In this document: piece after piece, positions 41,153 through 55,700 of the stretch
Layout: each line of letters opens with the position of its first letter
Numbering within the stretch: position 1 is the first letter of the stretch
Assembly: GCA_016169945.1 (NCBI GenBank)
Contig: JADLSH010000155.1
Coordinates: 2,735,501-2,799,500, forward strand
Source of the DNA: Trachythela sp. YZ-2020
Taxonomy: Eukaryota; Cnidaria; Anthozoa; Malacalcyonacea; Clavulariidae
Length of the DNA: 64,000 nucleotides
Direction: 5' to 3'
The notes under the pieces: generated by a model
The model's input: only the letters and a program-made list of their open reading frames with translations
Told to the model about the DNA's origin: nothing
The model's database searches: none
Translations under genes and position numbers: made by a program

Positions 41153-43806
41153 TACACGTCTAACGTCACAACTCATTAATATTTCATGTGGCGCAAGATT
41201 TGTCGCGCGACAATTCATCATGTGGCGCGACAATTGTTGCGCGACATGTCGTCACCACTGAGCTATAATATTACAGGAGGAAGTGCTCGTCAGAAAACAG
41301 TGTCCGCAAAAACATGGCGGATTTTGGCTTTTGCTTACGCCATTACCATGACAACTGGTTCCTTTTGCCCATGGTAATTACCACTGACCAGGCTCAATTC
41401 TGAGCCCGATACAACATCACACACCCCTGGTTTTTGCAAAATATATTTAAAAAAAATGTTTTATTTTATTTTACTTTATTTTACAATGGTCTACTTTATA
41501 TAAAGGGTTGAAAATTATCCATAATTCCACGTCTATAATTTCATACTGTTTTATCAATATTTGATGTTCTGAATAGGTTAACGTTGTATGTATTTTGCCA
41601 TTTAGAAAATTAAATTTTCTGTCAGTAGTATGAAACCATGTATTTTACAAATATCAGAATATCTTATATTGATTCTCTCAAGAATCCGGAGGACTGGTTT
41701 TACGACATAAAGCTATATATGTGCTACTATATTTAAAGCAGGGAATTAGGATAACATAGAATTAGGGTTTTGTGTTCTGTAACTACAATTTATGTATATG
41801 CTAGGGGTGTTGAAAAAGTTCAGGGTGCTATTGCACACAATTTCTAACTAGCTTTCTGGCCAAAGATGTCTTTAGGTTGAGGATTTTTGAAGAACTAGGA
41901 TTGTATTCCTGAAATATATATAATAAAGCAAGCCTGATAAGACCTAGTAACCTACCCAGGGAAAATCAGTCGATGCCCCCCAGTCTTGCACCCATGTACT
42001 TTGGTTCAACCAATCCCCACTAAATGCACGCCAGGGATGTGAAGACTGTGTAGTGTGCTGGCACCACTATCACCTGGGAATTTATTGCAAAGTTTCATTA
42101 TTTTATAGTTTGGGTTATGTTATTGTAGGATTTGCAGACTTAGATGAATGGTGCAACTACCTAAAAAAATAGAACAAACTTCAACATTTCAAGCAAAGGT
42201 CGGGTCTTTTAGTCTGTCCAACAAAGGGTTTATGCTCAAAACATGTAAGTTTGTTCCTATTTTGTATCATACATTTGTTGTATCAAACATCCAAGCCTGC
42301 AAATAGGATAGTTTTTCAATAAATATCACTTAAATATGCAACAATCTTGAAAAGGTCACTAACTTATTCACCCTTCGTGCATCATCTCTATGAGTGAAAG
42401 ATATCACCATAATAATGCCCCCAGTGTGCCAAAAGTTCCAGTGTCCCTGGCTTACAATAATTTTTGAATAACCTATATCTATTCTTTTATTGCAGAATTA
42501 TGCAACAATGATGCAGTCCACAGTGGTGTTTTTTATTTAATTTCTTCAAAGAATTACTATTAATTAGCGTTAAATATTCTAAAAATTAAACTTTATAATC
42601 AAATTATTATGGCATTATTGTAACTTTCATGCTCCATGTGCTACAACTTTGCTTTGGCTGTTCTACACTTTGGTCACTTGTGCTGTTTCTTGTTGTACCT
42701 ATAACAGATTATTCATGCATTATATCTATACTAGCTTATAATTGTGAGGACACTGTGGAGATACACTGTGGGTCAATATAGAAAAGATCTACACTCCCAA
42801 CAAATGATAGGAAATTTCTGCAGTTCAGGTGGAGAAGGCAGATGTCTAAAGGAGAGGGGTATAAATAAGCTACTAATTTCCTCCATGAGGGAGGTGTGGA
42901 TATTTTGTGGAATGATCCATCACTACTTGTGCTGGCTTTCATTATTTTGAAGATATCAACATCACATACCTAAGAAGCCTACAGATTCTTAAATGGGTTG
43001 CTCCATACGAGCACTTGAGCTCCTAGTCGAAAGTGTCATAAATCATACAAATTTGGGTATGCCTGTATGTATTGGTTGATGCTTAGTTTTTCTGAGGGTA
43101 GTCAATTGCCTTAACTAGCTACACAGTAAGCAACTCAGTCTGCAGCACTTGGTGGTATTCAGTCAGGTAAGACCAAGAGCACAACTTGTGGTGGGGGGGT
43201 TAGGGGGTGTATAACCCCCAAAAAAGTTTAACAATCGCAATTCGTAGATCAAATTTTGCCATTCGTAGACCAAAATATTTGTGCAAAAACCAGGGGGGCG
43301 AAGAACTTTGTTTAAAACTTAGGATCGCGGTTGGTCAGTAGGAATACCCTGGCCAAAAGGAACCAATTGGCGTCAGCAAATGCCAAAATCCGCAATGTTT
43401 TTGCGGACACTTTTCTGCCAGGCTGACATTAGCGGTACGTCCTCCAGATGTATTAAGCTCAGTGGGGTGAACCGCCAAGCGTAAAAAAAACATCGTTCAA
43501 AAGCTCATTTTTTGCCATCACGCTTTCGAATCCTTCGACAATTTCTTCGAGCTTTCTTCGTAGCAAATGAATGATTCTACTCCTCTACTTTTCCTTCAAT
43601 TCCTCGATCTCTTCGTACTTTATTTTTCGGCTAATTTCACCAAACCAACAACATCATTTCTATAAAGTAGCTCCTCTACTTTTAATTGCAGTTCCTCGGT
43701 ATTTCCATCTCGAAAACCAAGCTCGTCCCACCGACGTGTTTATAAAATGTGCTTTATATTTCCTTCACAATCAACTTCAATCGCATCTTTTAGATCCGAT
43801 ATGGCA
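41153..43806. repeat. Inverted-repeat pair around non-coding DNA
   Basis: 41,291-41,442 and 43,279-43,418 are imperfect inverted copies (ACAGTGTCCGCAAAAACAT with the reverse near 43,400; CCCCTGGTTTTTGCA with the reverse near 43,281). Between them is AT-rich sequence without supported exons. It could be a decayed TIR element of about 2.1 kb. A GCGC-rich palindromic stretch (TTGTCGCGCGACAATT) lies at about 41,200-41,250. Confidence 0.5.
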
Positions 43807-44052
43807 GCCCCACGTTGGGCGCCATTTCCCGTGGGTTACCCCTATTTCCCTTCTCCAAAACTACATAAACGCGTTGATGATATTGACGAAATGAAATGTT
43901 AAAATATACAAAATAAGCTCAAAGACTGTTCTTACAAAACATGTGTTTCTTTTTTATTGTCCCGCGAGTTTCTCGCACTGTCTGTCGACCGCGCGCGATT
44001 CTTACGTTATATTTCACCGCTGTAGGGCAGGGGCCCTACACGTAGGCTAACA
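43807..44052 (-). repeat. Possible LTR with tRNA-Lys primer-binding site
   Basis: Plus-strand 43,807-43,824 reads GCCCCACGTTGGGCGCCA, equal to the last 18 bases of an animal tRNA-Lys including CCA. On the minus strand this is therefore a perfect Lys PBS. The 228 bp before it on that strand (44,052-43,825) begin TGTTAGCCTACG and contain AATAAA, as expected for a 5' LTR, though the 3' edge is not a clean CA. No gag or pol follows in the window, so this would be a remnant. Confidence 0.4.
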
Positions 44053-46714
44053 GAAAAGACGTACGAAGAAGACGAAAGAACGACGGAAATGAATGACATT
44101 GACAAGAACAGAATTGACTGAAATTATAGGACTGCGTGTGAAGTGAAAGAAGTAATTTTTTGTACTCGTGCATGTGCATAGGCTTTGGAATATTAGTTTG
44201 AATGTGAGGGCTAGACAGACCTTTGTGGGGCGGGGTTCAGATGGGCATGGTAGAAGGGATGCCATACTTGAAAATGTCAAAATTTAGATTATTTGAAATG
44301 CCATTCATATTGTACAACAAAATCTATACGAGCAATAAAAAAGCCAATCGAACAATGTTTATTATCTCTAACGTTTGGATAGATTTAGCCCACCTATATC
44401 TGGGGGGATTTATCCTCCCTCTGTTCCATCACCTACGGTCTAGAGTATAGAGCTATATAATGCTACTGTAGCAGGAGATCACAGCTGGAGTATTGCACTG
44501 TGATGAAATTTCGACATTTGAAACATAATGAAAAATCTCACTTCAACCAAGAATGTTTGGTTTCGTTGATGGTCCTCAGGGTTAATTTGTTGTTAATGAT
44601 CCTCCCTGTTCCGCTTCTTTTCTCAGTCAGTCTAACATTGATAGCTGCACATTATGACAACTGTAAAGGCAAATCCTCCTAAAATAACTTAACAATTCAA
44701 CCTATAACATATCTATGCAGGAAAAATAATTGGATGTGGGAGGGGGGCTTAGAAACTAGTCTGCCATGCCCTACATTAAATGCCCAACAACTTACACCTT
44801 CATGCCAAATACTCAGTTCGGTTTTGCGCTAAGTTTTATTGCATTAACAAAAAAATAATAACTTAAAACCTTAGAAACATCCCCATCCAAAAGATGGAAA
44901 AAAGCGAACATACTAAGCATTGGACTATATATGCAGGCTGTGATGAACAACGAAAGACAACTCTTTTATTATACAACAAATTTAACAGAAAACTGCTACA
45001 AGGTCTGCTAGGTATATATTATAACGAGCGACAAGAAAAGGAAAAAGTCATTAAGGGTCATTAAAGGATAATCTAGCTACAATTTCCATAAGAGAGAATT
45101 TTCAATAAATCTTAATGGATAGGCCTGGGTAACAACATCATCTTGTTCCGTAATTGGTTGCTTGAAAACAGAGGCGGAAATTTCGCTCTTTTACAGAAAT
45201 TGATAATTTGTCAGAAATTTTGACCTAAAAGGGCTAAAAACAGCCTATTTTGAGTGTAAAGTGGGGGTTCTTCGGAAATTTGAAAGTTTTATCGGAAATA
45301 TAGGGGGCTTTGGCCCCCCACTGAATTTCCGCCACTTCTTGAACAGGAGAAAAATGGATAAATAAATAATCACCAATTTTAATCAGAAACTGCTTTCCAA
45401 TACTTAACAGTAAGGCAAAGGATGAGCTGCGAAAAACTTGTTGTGGTGGTAGGAAATCTTTGTATATAATTGTGAAAATTTTCGACTTTTCGTAGAATCT
45501 GATGGTGCTATATTGGTATTTCATCAAGAATATACAAAATTCTATGTATATTTTCATCACCATTTTGAATCAGGCCTGGTTACAAGGCAAGTTAAAAAAA
45601 GTGAGCCCATAATATTATTCTCCGTGCGTGTTTATTGAAAGCTTATAAATTTTTGATTTTCCTTGTAAATGTTTGTTTTTCCGCCAATTCCAGGCGGAAA
45701 GTGCAATTTAATAATTCGAAAAGTGGAAAAATGTCTTTTTTTCTGGAGTTTTTATGACAATATCACATTTACTTGCGGCAAAAATTTTGCACTGTCCATT
45801 TCGTGCTCTTGAATTTATATGGCCAAATTTTGTACATTTCGAGGCAAAATTCAAAAATACACTTCAAATAATACATATATTCATACACTTTGAACATGGC
45901 ATGATTAAGTGACTGGATACTTGATTGTAAATATATATGTTTCTGAACAAATATATGTGTTATATCCCGGCACTTTTTGGGGGAAGCCAGGGAAGTCAGC
46001 ATAGAAAAATAGTAAAACTATGTTGAAATTCGTAGATTGAAATGATAAAACTCGCAAGCAAATGATGAAGTTTCTAATTTGGCGAGATTGTATTGTTTCT
46101 CCGCCCAATGTTTTGTTGAATTTTCTACGTTGCATGATACCTTTTGAATAAAATCGTTTCCTTGACAAAACAAAAACTTGCCCATTTTAAAATAAGGTAT
46201 TTTATATTCTAATTGTAACGAACATGTTTTAAATGAGTGTATATTGCGATAAATAGGTCATAAATATATTCTGTCAGCAGGTTCCAGCTGTTTTCCAGCG
46301 ACGTGCCTGCCTGACAATTGCTTTAATGCACTTCAACAGTATTGAAAAAGGAATCTCACTATATTTCTATCTATACTTTCCGGATAAATAAGAATTATAT
46401 AGAAATTGTATATTAATATGTTTGGGAGCCTTCGAAGAAAGCCATGAAAAAATTTCTCGTCCCAACGCTAAATTTCCAAAGCTGCGCATAGCTCGTTCAT
46501 GCTAATCTTTTACAACCTCTTACAAAATGGCATTTTCATGCAGTCTATATGCTAATTATAGAACAAGAGGTCATAGGCTGCAGAATGGTTACTAAACAAC
46601 AAGACAATATATCTTGCGTGTATTATCATTTCAGCTCAAGGAGTTCAAGGAAAACGCATTAAGATAATACAGCGTTCATAGTTAATATTTATATCAGAGA
46701 AAGCGATCGAAGAC
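44053..46714. other. No gene recognised
   Basis: AT-rich intergenic sequence before the host-type gene. Several short frames lack motifs. A partly palindromic GGCGGAAATTTC / GAAATTTCCGCC-like pair lies at about 45,172-45,340. Any promoter for the gene at 46,715 should lie in its last few hundred bases, but I see no convincing TATA box. Confidence 0.5.
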
Positions 46715-49700
46715 ATGGTTTCAAAATTTGTGTTTATAAGTGTATTGCTTATTGGACTAGTAGTTACATCAGCAGAGGTAAGAAATATAAAAGATAGTTA
46801 AGAATATATATTATTTTAATCGACTAAAATGAAGATTTTTGCTTGACCATGTTTCACACAATAATGATAAATAAATTGAGTTAATATATTTCAACATACA
46901 CTCGACTTCCATGGAAAACAGATGATGTGTCAGAGTTCAGTTGTCAATGAAGTTATGTAAAGACGCACAGACAATTTTGATGAAATTATATACAATTTAC
47001 TATTTATTGTTGTTATACATCAGCTGTTAGTACGTGTAGAAGTTAAGAACGAAAGAACAATGATTTTTTAATCATTCGGGTATTAGGATAATTCTATAAA
47101 TCTGTGAAACGTCATTTCAGTTGATTTCCACTGAGAATTAGAATAATTGCATTTGATCGATGCAGTTTTGCAAGAATATTACGCAAGAAGACTATTTTTC
47201 TGCATTACAGTCTGTGATAGGCTATTCGATATTTTCCAAATGTTTACCTTTGCTCAATATGCTTTGTTTAGTTTCCTCGATTCGCTGTAAAGAAATGCAG
47301 CCCGTCTGGAGGATTGTGTTGTAACGCAATTTTAGAATATGGCAAGTCCTAACATTCACGCACAGATAATTTGTACTTATCAACATTCATACCACGACCT
47401 TGTGCCCAAGCATTGCAACATATACGACTAGAAGGGATGATTTATTTATCTACTGTATTCATATATTTTGAATATTTATCGTCAAAAAAAGATCCCGTTC
47501 CCGCAAAGATCAATTGGGCGTGCTAGTATAAAATGCAATGCTTTTAGAAGTACATTACTTATAATCTGGATTTCTTTCTATATGTTAGCCTGTGTAGTAA
47601 AAACTGGTATTACTGACGAACTACTATTAATATAATATTTAGAGCTCGACTACGAGCGTTTTATCATGTTTAATATGCGAAGGCGTAGCGCGAGCACTTC
47701 AGATATGACAATTGAAAACGCAAATAGTGCTTTGAATAGCTTCAAACACGTCAAAAAACTAGACAAAAGATTGACATGTACGAGCATTATTTTCTATTGT
47801 TCAAGCCCACAGTTGGGTTCGCTGCGCAGCAATGACACTTAATAAACGTAAATGAAATACATTCATCATGCAAATTGTCGCCTCGTGCATAGCGGCCTAT
47901 ACGCTTGATTACGCAGTTCACAGGCGTCAGGCTATATGCTCGTTGAAGTTTAGTTTATGTTTTTCCTTTCAAAGTGCAGCACATTGAGGCCAACTATAAA
48001 TCGACAAACAAGTTCAACCTGCAGTGTAAAAGTATACGTTCTTTCTGTTTAGCCTTTTATCTAGTTCTATGTACAGCAGTAGATTCGCTACACCTTTCTA
48101 TAACGCTGCATGCTGTTGGCTATTGTTGTTATACGCATTGCACTTGCTAGTTCTTTAATAAGAGGATGCCGTTTAACTGCTGTTTGCAGAACTTGCGTAT
48201 ATTTATTCAATTTATTCATCCATAAATTATACATGCATAATTACGTTTTCTGTTGTTTTCAGCTGCAGAATGTAACAAAAGTGTTTGTAAATTTCTAATC
48301 CCATTTTATCAACATTTTATCGATTTGTCCATGGGCTACGCCGTAGGCTTCACGAATTGTCGTATTTAAATGTTTATATATTTTCAGTTATCATGCGTAC
48401 AGACAAACACACAAACACACACATTCGAGAAACCTTCTTCGATACACACTATATATCTATAGCTTTTAGGGAAAGTTGTGTTGTGCAAATCTATTTAATG
48501 CTTTTGCATGTGAATTTAGCCGAAACGTTTCTACATTGGCTCACCGTTTTAATCGAAGCTCCTTGCTTCTAAAACGTTGTAGATTTAATTTAAAAGAGTA
48601 AGAACATGCTAAATGAATCATTTTTAATATTTTTAACAGATGCGCACGCTGCTTGCTTCCAATGTAATCATACGAGAAGAAAGATAAATGGAACAAAATG
48701 CGAACGTCTTGCAAACAAGGAAGAAAATGGTGCAGACTTTCTTATAACGGAAATATGCAACAACTTTTGGTATAATTACAAAGCAGGAGAGATGTGCAAT
48801 TTTGTTGGAAATAAAATTGAATTTGAAACATTTTTCGATAATTTAGGTAGGTTCAAGTTTCTGTTTTCCTTGATTCATTTTTTTCTTAATCTATTTGTAG
48901 CTAGGATTAAGAACAATTATTGCCGAGTTGTAAATTTCATCATAAACAACTTTAGTATGTTTGGTTTTAACATTCTGTAGAAAAATGGACATGGAAAATA
49001 AAAGTCCATAACTTTCTCAAGGATATTGAAGAAAGCAAATTCAGTGAAAGGGTAAAAAACATTTCAAGCTCTCTCCTAATAAATCTTCATTCTAGTGTGC
49101 CAGTAAAAATTACTCTAATAAAATGAATGATTGTTTCATAAAGATTTTAGAAAAAGGCCCAGAAGTGTTTTACCATTCAAAAAGGCTAAACGAGTTATTA
49201 AATCAGGATGACAGTTTTTCAATAGTCAAGGTATATCCTTAAATTACTCATATTAATAGGGAGTATCTCCAGTGTGTTAATAAATAAGACTATAGGCTTG
49301 TAATTTTGTATATTAATTTAAGTATAACTGCATCATCCAGATTACTTATGTTACAAATAATGAATGCCAAAGTTGTGTTGTCAAGCTCGTATTACTCATG
49401 TATGCGTGCGTATTGTGTCTACAAGCAATTTGAATTGAAACGTATTCAATATCCCTATAAATTCATTAATAACGTACTGGAATACATGCATGCAGATCCC
49501 CCTCGCCCATTTGAACCAAACAATTTACTCCCCAAAAGTTATTGTAACATTGTGTATACTGAGTCAAACCAGGTAACCCAGGTACTACAATGTAATTTAT
49601 TACACAGTATATTTATTTATATAATATACTTTAATTTTAATTAACTACAAAATTATAACAGTGTATAAGTATATAAAGTGGTATGTATTATGTAACTCTT

Positions 49701-52700
49701 TTTCCTTGATTTACTGTAACACATTCAAGCAGTAAGTTAAAAAAACCGTCCATACGGAATAAATTCGGCCATAAAAACACTGTAGCTTCTCGTATTTTAA
49801 CTATACTACTTAAAATCTTGTCACATAACTAATATATCCATGCAATCATATATAATTATAATTAATATTGCTATATTTTAATGAAGTCATGTACATTTTA
49901 AAGCTGATGAATGATCACCTTTAAATACCGAGTAACTATAAGCACTTATATAAAGTCCACCACACAGCCCCACCTGCATACATCAAATTCTTCACGCTGC
50001 ATCTCACATTCATTTTCTTTTGTTCTCAAGTTCATCAGTAAATTGTTGCATAAGTTTTCACTCTTTCTTGCGTCATTACCAGAACAAAATTGGACAAAGG
50101 TAAATCTCTTAATATAATTTTTTTCTCAAATGAATTAGGGCAATTCGACTTGACATACGTTATATTCAAAGGAATTTTTAAAAATTATTATCTTATATCT
50201 TCTTAGCTATTTTGTATAACTGTTGACCTAACCTGTCTTCTCATAATCACCAGTAATTATGAAGCCTTTCTATGAAAGGGCTTTATTAACCATAATCAGC
50301 ATCTGGTAGTTATAGTAAGCATGTTAATGTTTGTAACAGACGGTACATTGACCTTCGACCACATTTTTTCTTCAAACCCTTAGAGATCAGATACCCTTTT
50401 TATGCCATGACATTACACATTTCGTCAGATTATATATATTGGGATTAGTTGACTGGCAATCGCCATTCAATTGGGTTTCAGTGGCCAAAGATGCTGTGAC
50501 AGACGTTACGTGACAGACGTTGCAAAATCGACAACTGTATATAACAATATAGATATATTGTCTGACATGGCTTAAATGATTTCTTATGTAATGTAAGCTG
50601 ATTTTCGGTCAGCATATATTTCGCATATATTTTTTTTCAAATATATACTAATTACCAGTTCAGGAACATGTTCTGATTAAGGGTATTGACTAAAAGAAGG
50701 GAATTGGGTAAACCTGGGTAAAACCATGCCATTACATTTAGTGCTAATGAGACAGCAATTTATGTAAACATCTTTTTCATACTTGAAACTGCAGCATTTT
50801 TTTCATACTTGAAACTGCTAGTCCCAAAAGTTGTAGAATATTAAAATTTTCTAGAGAAGTACCACAGACTCCCTGCTGAAATGCAGGAAATTTACCTATT
50901 CTTAAGGCTAAAACGTGTTTAGCTACCTGAATAATTTTTTCGTCAAAAGCAATTTATTGAAATAGCATTTCGGACAGTGGTGGACACTAGGGGGGGGGGA
51001 GGGGGCGAAAGGGGCGGTCTCCCTCCCAAAAACTTATCAAAGCCTTCGAATAATAGCTGATTCACTATGTAACAAAGCTGTATCAATGATTTTACAACCA
51101 CAAAAGGCTTGATAGGCTATAATTTAAGTAAATTTGCATGAAATTGAAGTAAAAAAAAATTAAAAATTGAAATTTGCGGCAACAAAATGATGGTTTTCTG
51201 TTGGCAACCTAAGTTCGCACCCCCAAGTGTCCGCCACTGATTAGGGATGTACATTTTGTTATCCAACATGGAAAGTTGAACTTTGCATAATGTTTAACTA
51301 TAAATTGAGGCTCTATTTCAGTAATATTTAAACACTTTTTTCAAATTTTGACATTCTTAGTGTCATTATATAGCTTTTTTTATCATGAAATACAAATAAT
51401 GAATGTTTATGAGTACAGTGGTAAAAATATTTTCATGAGGTGAAAGATTGAATTTTCCATTCACGAGGCGACAGCCGAGCGTAATGGGAAATTCCATCTT
51501 TCACCGAATGAAAATATTTTTTCCAATGCACGAATGAAAACATTCAATATTTGTTTTATATGACACCAAAATATATCGATGTTATAAAAGATTTATTGAA
51601 ATAAATACAAACCAAACAAATACATACCAGAGTTACATGTATATGAAGTTCAAAATTGATATCCCAACCGTGCAACGGGAAGAATCGTGGGCGTGCAACA
51701 GTTTTTTCCATTTTCACGATCGTGAAATGGAAAACTATTGCACGGTCACGTGATCATAATCAACCAATTAAATGACCAGAATCTACTAAGGTGTTATATA
51801 ATATACAATAACACCTTTTATGATTACATGGTGGCTAGCATTCTCTTCAAAAGTGATTTCTGTATCCACTCAGAGCCTGACAAACATTACATGTGACAGA
51901 CGTTATATCGATTATCGGTTAATTTGTTTTGCCTTGTGCAACGTTTTTGTGTTATTGTTAGCTTTTCACACTTGTTAATACATAAAGTAACAACATAAAT
52001 TAATTTCAATCATTGTGAGCACTAACTGACTAAATATTTAACTGAATAAACTTTTACATTTTATCATGACAGACATTACACGATTTTTACTGGTTGCATG
52101 TAGTTGACTTAATTTATTATATAAGTTCAATAATATTTACTGATCAATAATACTTTTTATTTATTTTAAGATATGTGTACGTATAATGTTGCTAGCAAAT
52201 TGAATAGAACTTCAATATTACCATAATACAGAACGTTTGTCAAGTTTTAATAAAAGGACCTTGAAACTACAATTGAAAAATTACAGTCACCTTCAGTTTT
52301 AGATGCTAAAAATCTGACAGTATTGATATTTTCGAATGTTCTGCTTAATTTTATGTAAATTAGGGCTATTTTTCATTATTATCACTAAATATTTCTTTCC
52401 AGTCATAAATTCAATTTTTAAAAATATATCAACTCTACCGTCGAATTGCCCATTACTAAATTAGTAAAACAGTTTTGACACCATTTTAGATTGCCACTGT
52501 TCTAAAGTACGAAAGTGCAATTCTCAATAACCTGGCCAGTAAAAAAAATATTTCCGTCCGACCCTATGAATTTGGAAGATCTCTTGTGCAAAGTAAGGCA
52601 TAATTTAAATGTATATAATATTTATATTTATAATATAATATTTATAGTACGCACGTGCTGATTGGTCGAGAAGCGTGTTTCTATAACTGTATAGAAACAC

Positions 52701-55700
52701 GGAAAAAAAATTTAATGCGAATTATAAAACTTTGAATACTATTTAAAAACAGTTTTAATGCTTTTACACATTTTTGACTGTTAATTTTCAAACAAAGTTT
52801 TTTTCTTGCAGCGAAATTGACGAGCAAAGGTCAGCATGCGTACATAATGAGAATTTGTAAATTGATCGAGTTTAAAAAATGTATTTTGAGTTATATTATA
52901 AAAGAAATAGAAAACATTTTTTCCTGTAATCACCGAGCCTGAGGTAGCCAGCCCCCGGCCCTCGTTGGAGGGGAAAAGAAGAACAGCGAATGAGGGCAAG
53001 AAAACCCAGCTTTCATGACTAAACGCCCTAATAAAGACTAATTAAAATTGACCAATACAAATGCAGCTGGACTATAGGGGAAACCCCAAACCGAAGGAAA
53101 TGTTTCGCTTGTGCATAAACATGTCAATCAAGATGAAGAAATGTAATAATATACGGGTTGGGATAAAACACGGATACGGATGGCACGGATACGGATACGG
53201 ATGGCACGGATACGGATACGGATGAGGGGATAAAACACGGATATGGGGATAAAACACGGATGAGGGGATAAAGCACGGATGGGGGGATAAAACACGGATG
53301 AGGGGATAAAACACGGATGAGGGGATAAAACAAGGATGAGGGGATAAAACACGGATGGGGGGATAAACCACGGATGAGGGGATAAAACACGGATGAGGGG
53401 ATAAAACACGGATGAGGGGATAAAACACGGATGAGGGGATAAAACACGGATGGGGGGGATAAAACACGGATGAGGGGATAAAACACGGATGGGGGGATAA
53501 AACACGGATGAGGGGATAAAACACGGATGAGGGGATAAAACACGGATGAGGGGATAAAACACGGATGGGGGGTGGGGTAAAACACGAATTGGGGGATAAA
53601 ACACGGATGAGGGGATAAAACACGGATGGGGGGATAAAACACGGATGGGGGGATAAAACACGGATGAGGGGAGAAAACACGGATGAGGAGATAAAACACG
53701 GATGGTGGGATAAAACACGGATGAGGGGATAAAACACGGATGGGGGGATCGATAAAACACGGATGAGGGGATAAAACACGGATTGGGGGATAAAACACGG
53801 ATGAGGGGGTAAAACACGGATATGGGGATAAAATACGGTGAGGCACAGAATAGGGAGTTTCCTATTCTGTGGTTAAAATATTAATTGCCCAACATTTTTT
53901 AGTATTTAAATGTACTGACAAATAAAACGTTGATACTCTCTTCTCAGTAAAACTGGAACCCGTAGACTAGCATAGAACTAAAGTTTCTAAAGGCTGATAT
54001 ACGTAGACTGCGCATTCAATAAGTGCGAACTTCTGCGCGCATTTGTTGGAAGAAGATAAGGTAATACTTTTTATTTAGTAAACTTTTGAGAATACCAGAT
54101 AACCGATGGAGATTTGTTGCTTGTCAGAGGAGTTTCCATTTACGCGGATCTGATTATAATTAACTCGCAGTGCTTTGTTTCCACTGTTTATGCGGTAGAT
54201 TCTTTTTATAATGCAACATGAATTTTGCTTGTATAAGGATAAAACATTTAACCCGGTAACATAAATTAAATGACAAACGCGTACTTTTTGTTGTTATCAA
54301 AATATAAATTCGCCTTGTAATCTGCCGGCGTTTTATGGCGTAGATTATTATGTTGTATATATAAGCGTGGGAATACAACCTCATGAGAGTGTGGCAAGTT
54401 TAATTTTAAGGTTAACGTTTGTAATACGTGAACATGTAATATCAAATAAATGTCAAAACAAAATTAGTAATGAATTACTGGAAATTTCAACTTGTTGACA
54501 TGGAAACGTTTTATCTTTATACAACTGAGGCTGCACTCAAATACTGTATTTTTCATACGTACGTACCATACACGGAAAACTTTAATTCCTTCTAATTTTT
54601 ATTTAGCTATAAAATATACGTGAACAAATAGATACTAAATCATTCAAAGTACTAAATGCTACACAGTCATTCATGTGGCTGTTCGGCTGTTCCATAAATA
54701 ACATTATAAATTAACTCGATTTAGACTTTCTTGTGTAGACATACGTTTGAAAAACGCAGCACTGGAAAGCACCCTTTATTAACTAAATAACAATATTAAA
54801 GTTCATGTATATTATCTACATACTTTGACAAGGTTAATATGCAAATGCTAGCAAAACGTATGTTAAAATCTTAGCTAAAAATTATGGATACATTCAATGC
54901 ATTGTTTAAATTTATTAAATGCATTTTTGGTAAGCAGACAATAAATTCCGACCGCGTCAGTTTAAACCAAGGGCAACAAAACAACTGTCAGGTAGAACAT
55001 GAGAAGCCTTTAATTTGCAACACGTGTCATGAGAAGCCTTTGCAACATTTGTCATGAGAATTGAGAAGCCTTTGCACTAACACTTCACATGAGAAGCCTT
55101 TGCAACACTCTCATGTTTTGGCATTTATTCAAAATCACCTTATTCTGGCTATGATTTGTATCAAATATATAAAATATCTTGTAGACTGTATACAAAAAAA
55201 CAATAAATAACAACGCGTACTTTTTGTGGTTATCAAACTATAAATTCGTCTTGAAATCTACATGAGAAGCCTAGTCATGTCGCTCCCATGTTTTGGCATT
55301 TATTCAAAATTACCTTATTTTAAGATTTGTATCAAAATTCTTTACAAAATATCTTGTCATAGATATTAAACTATTTTTAAAAGAAAACATTTAACCCGGT
55401 AACATAAATTAAATGACAAACGCGTACTTTTTGTGGTTATCAAACTATAAATTCGCCTTGTAATCTGCCGGCGTCTTGCACTGCGAGTTAATTATAATCA
55501 GATCCGCGTAAATGGAAACTCCTCTGACAAGCAACAAATCTCCATCGGTTATCTGGTATTCTAAAAAGTATATTAAATAAAAAGTATTACCTTATCTTCT
55601 TCCAACAAATGCGCGCAGAAGTTCGCACTTATTGAATGCGCAGTGACGTATATCAGCCTTTAGAAACTTTAGTTCTATGCTAGTCTACGGGTTCCAGTTT

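Noticed and set aside
43807..43824. A tRNA-Lys gene
   Set aside because: Only the last 18 bases are present, and they include CCA; there is no acceptor 5' half, D arm or anticodon arm.
48110..48572. Short plus-strand ORFs between the first two exons of the host-type gene
   Set aside because: No splice borders in a phase that would link exon 1 with exon 2; no motif.
53072..53846. Three overlapping minus-strand ORFs of 229-240 codons
   Set aside because: They are the three frames of the 18-19-bp minisatellite (CFIPSSVFYPLIRVLS repeats). All three frames being open is a property of the unit, not of a gene.
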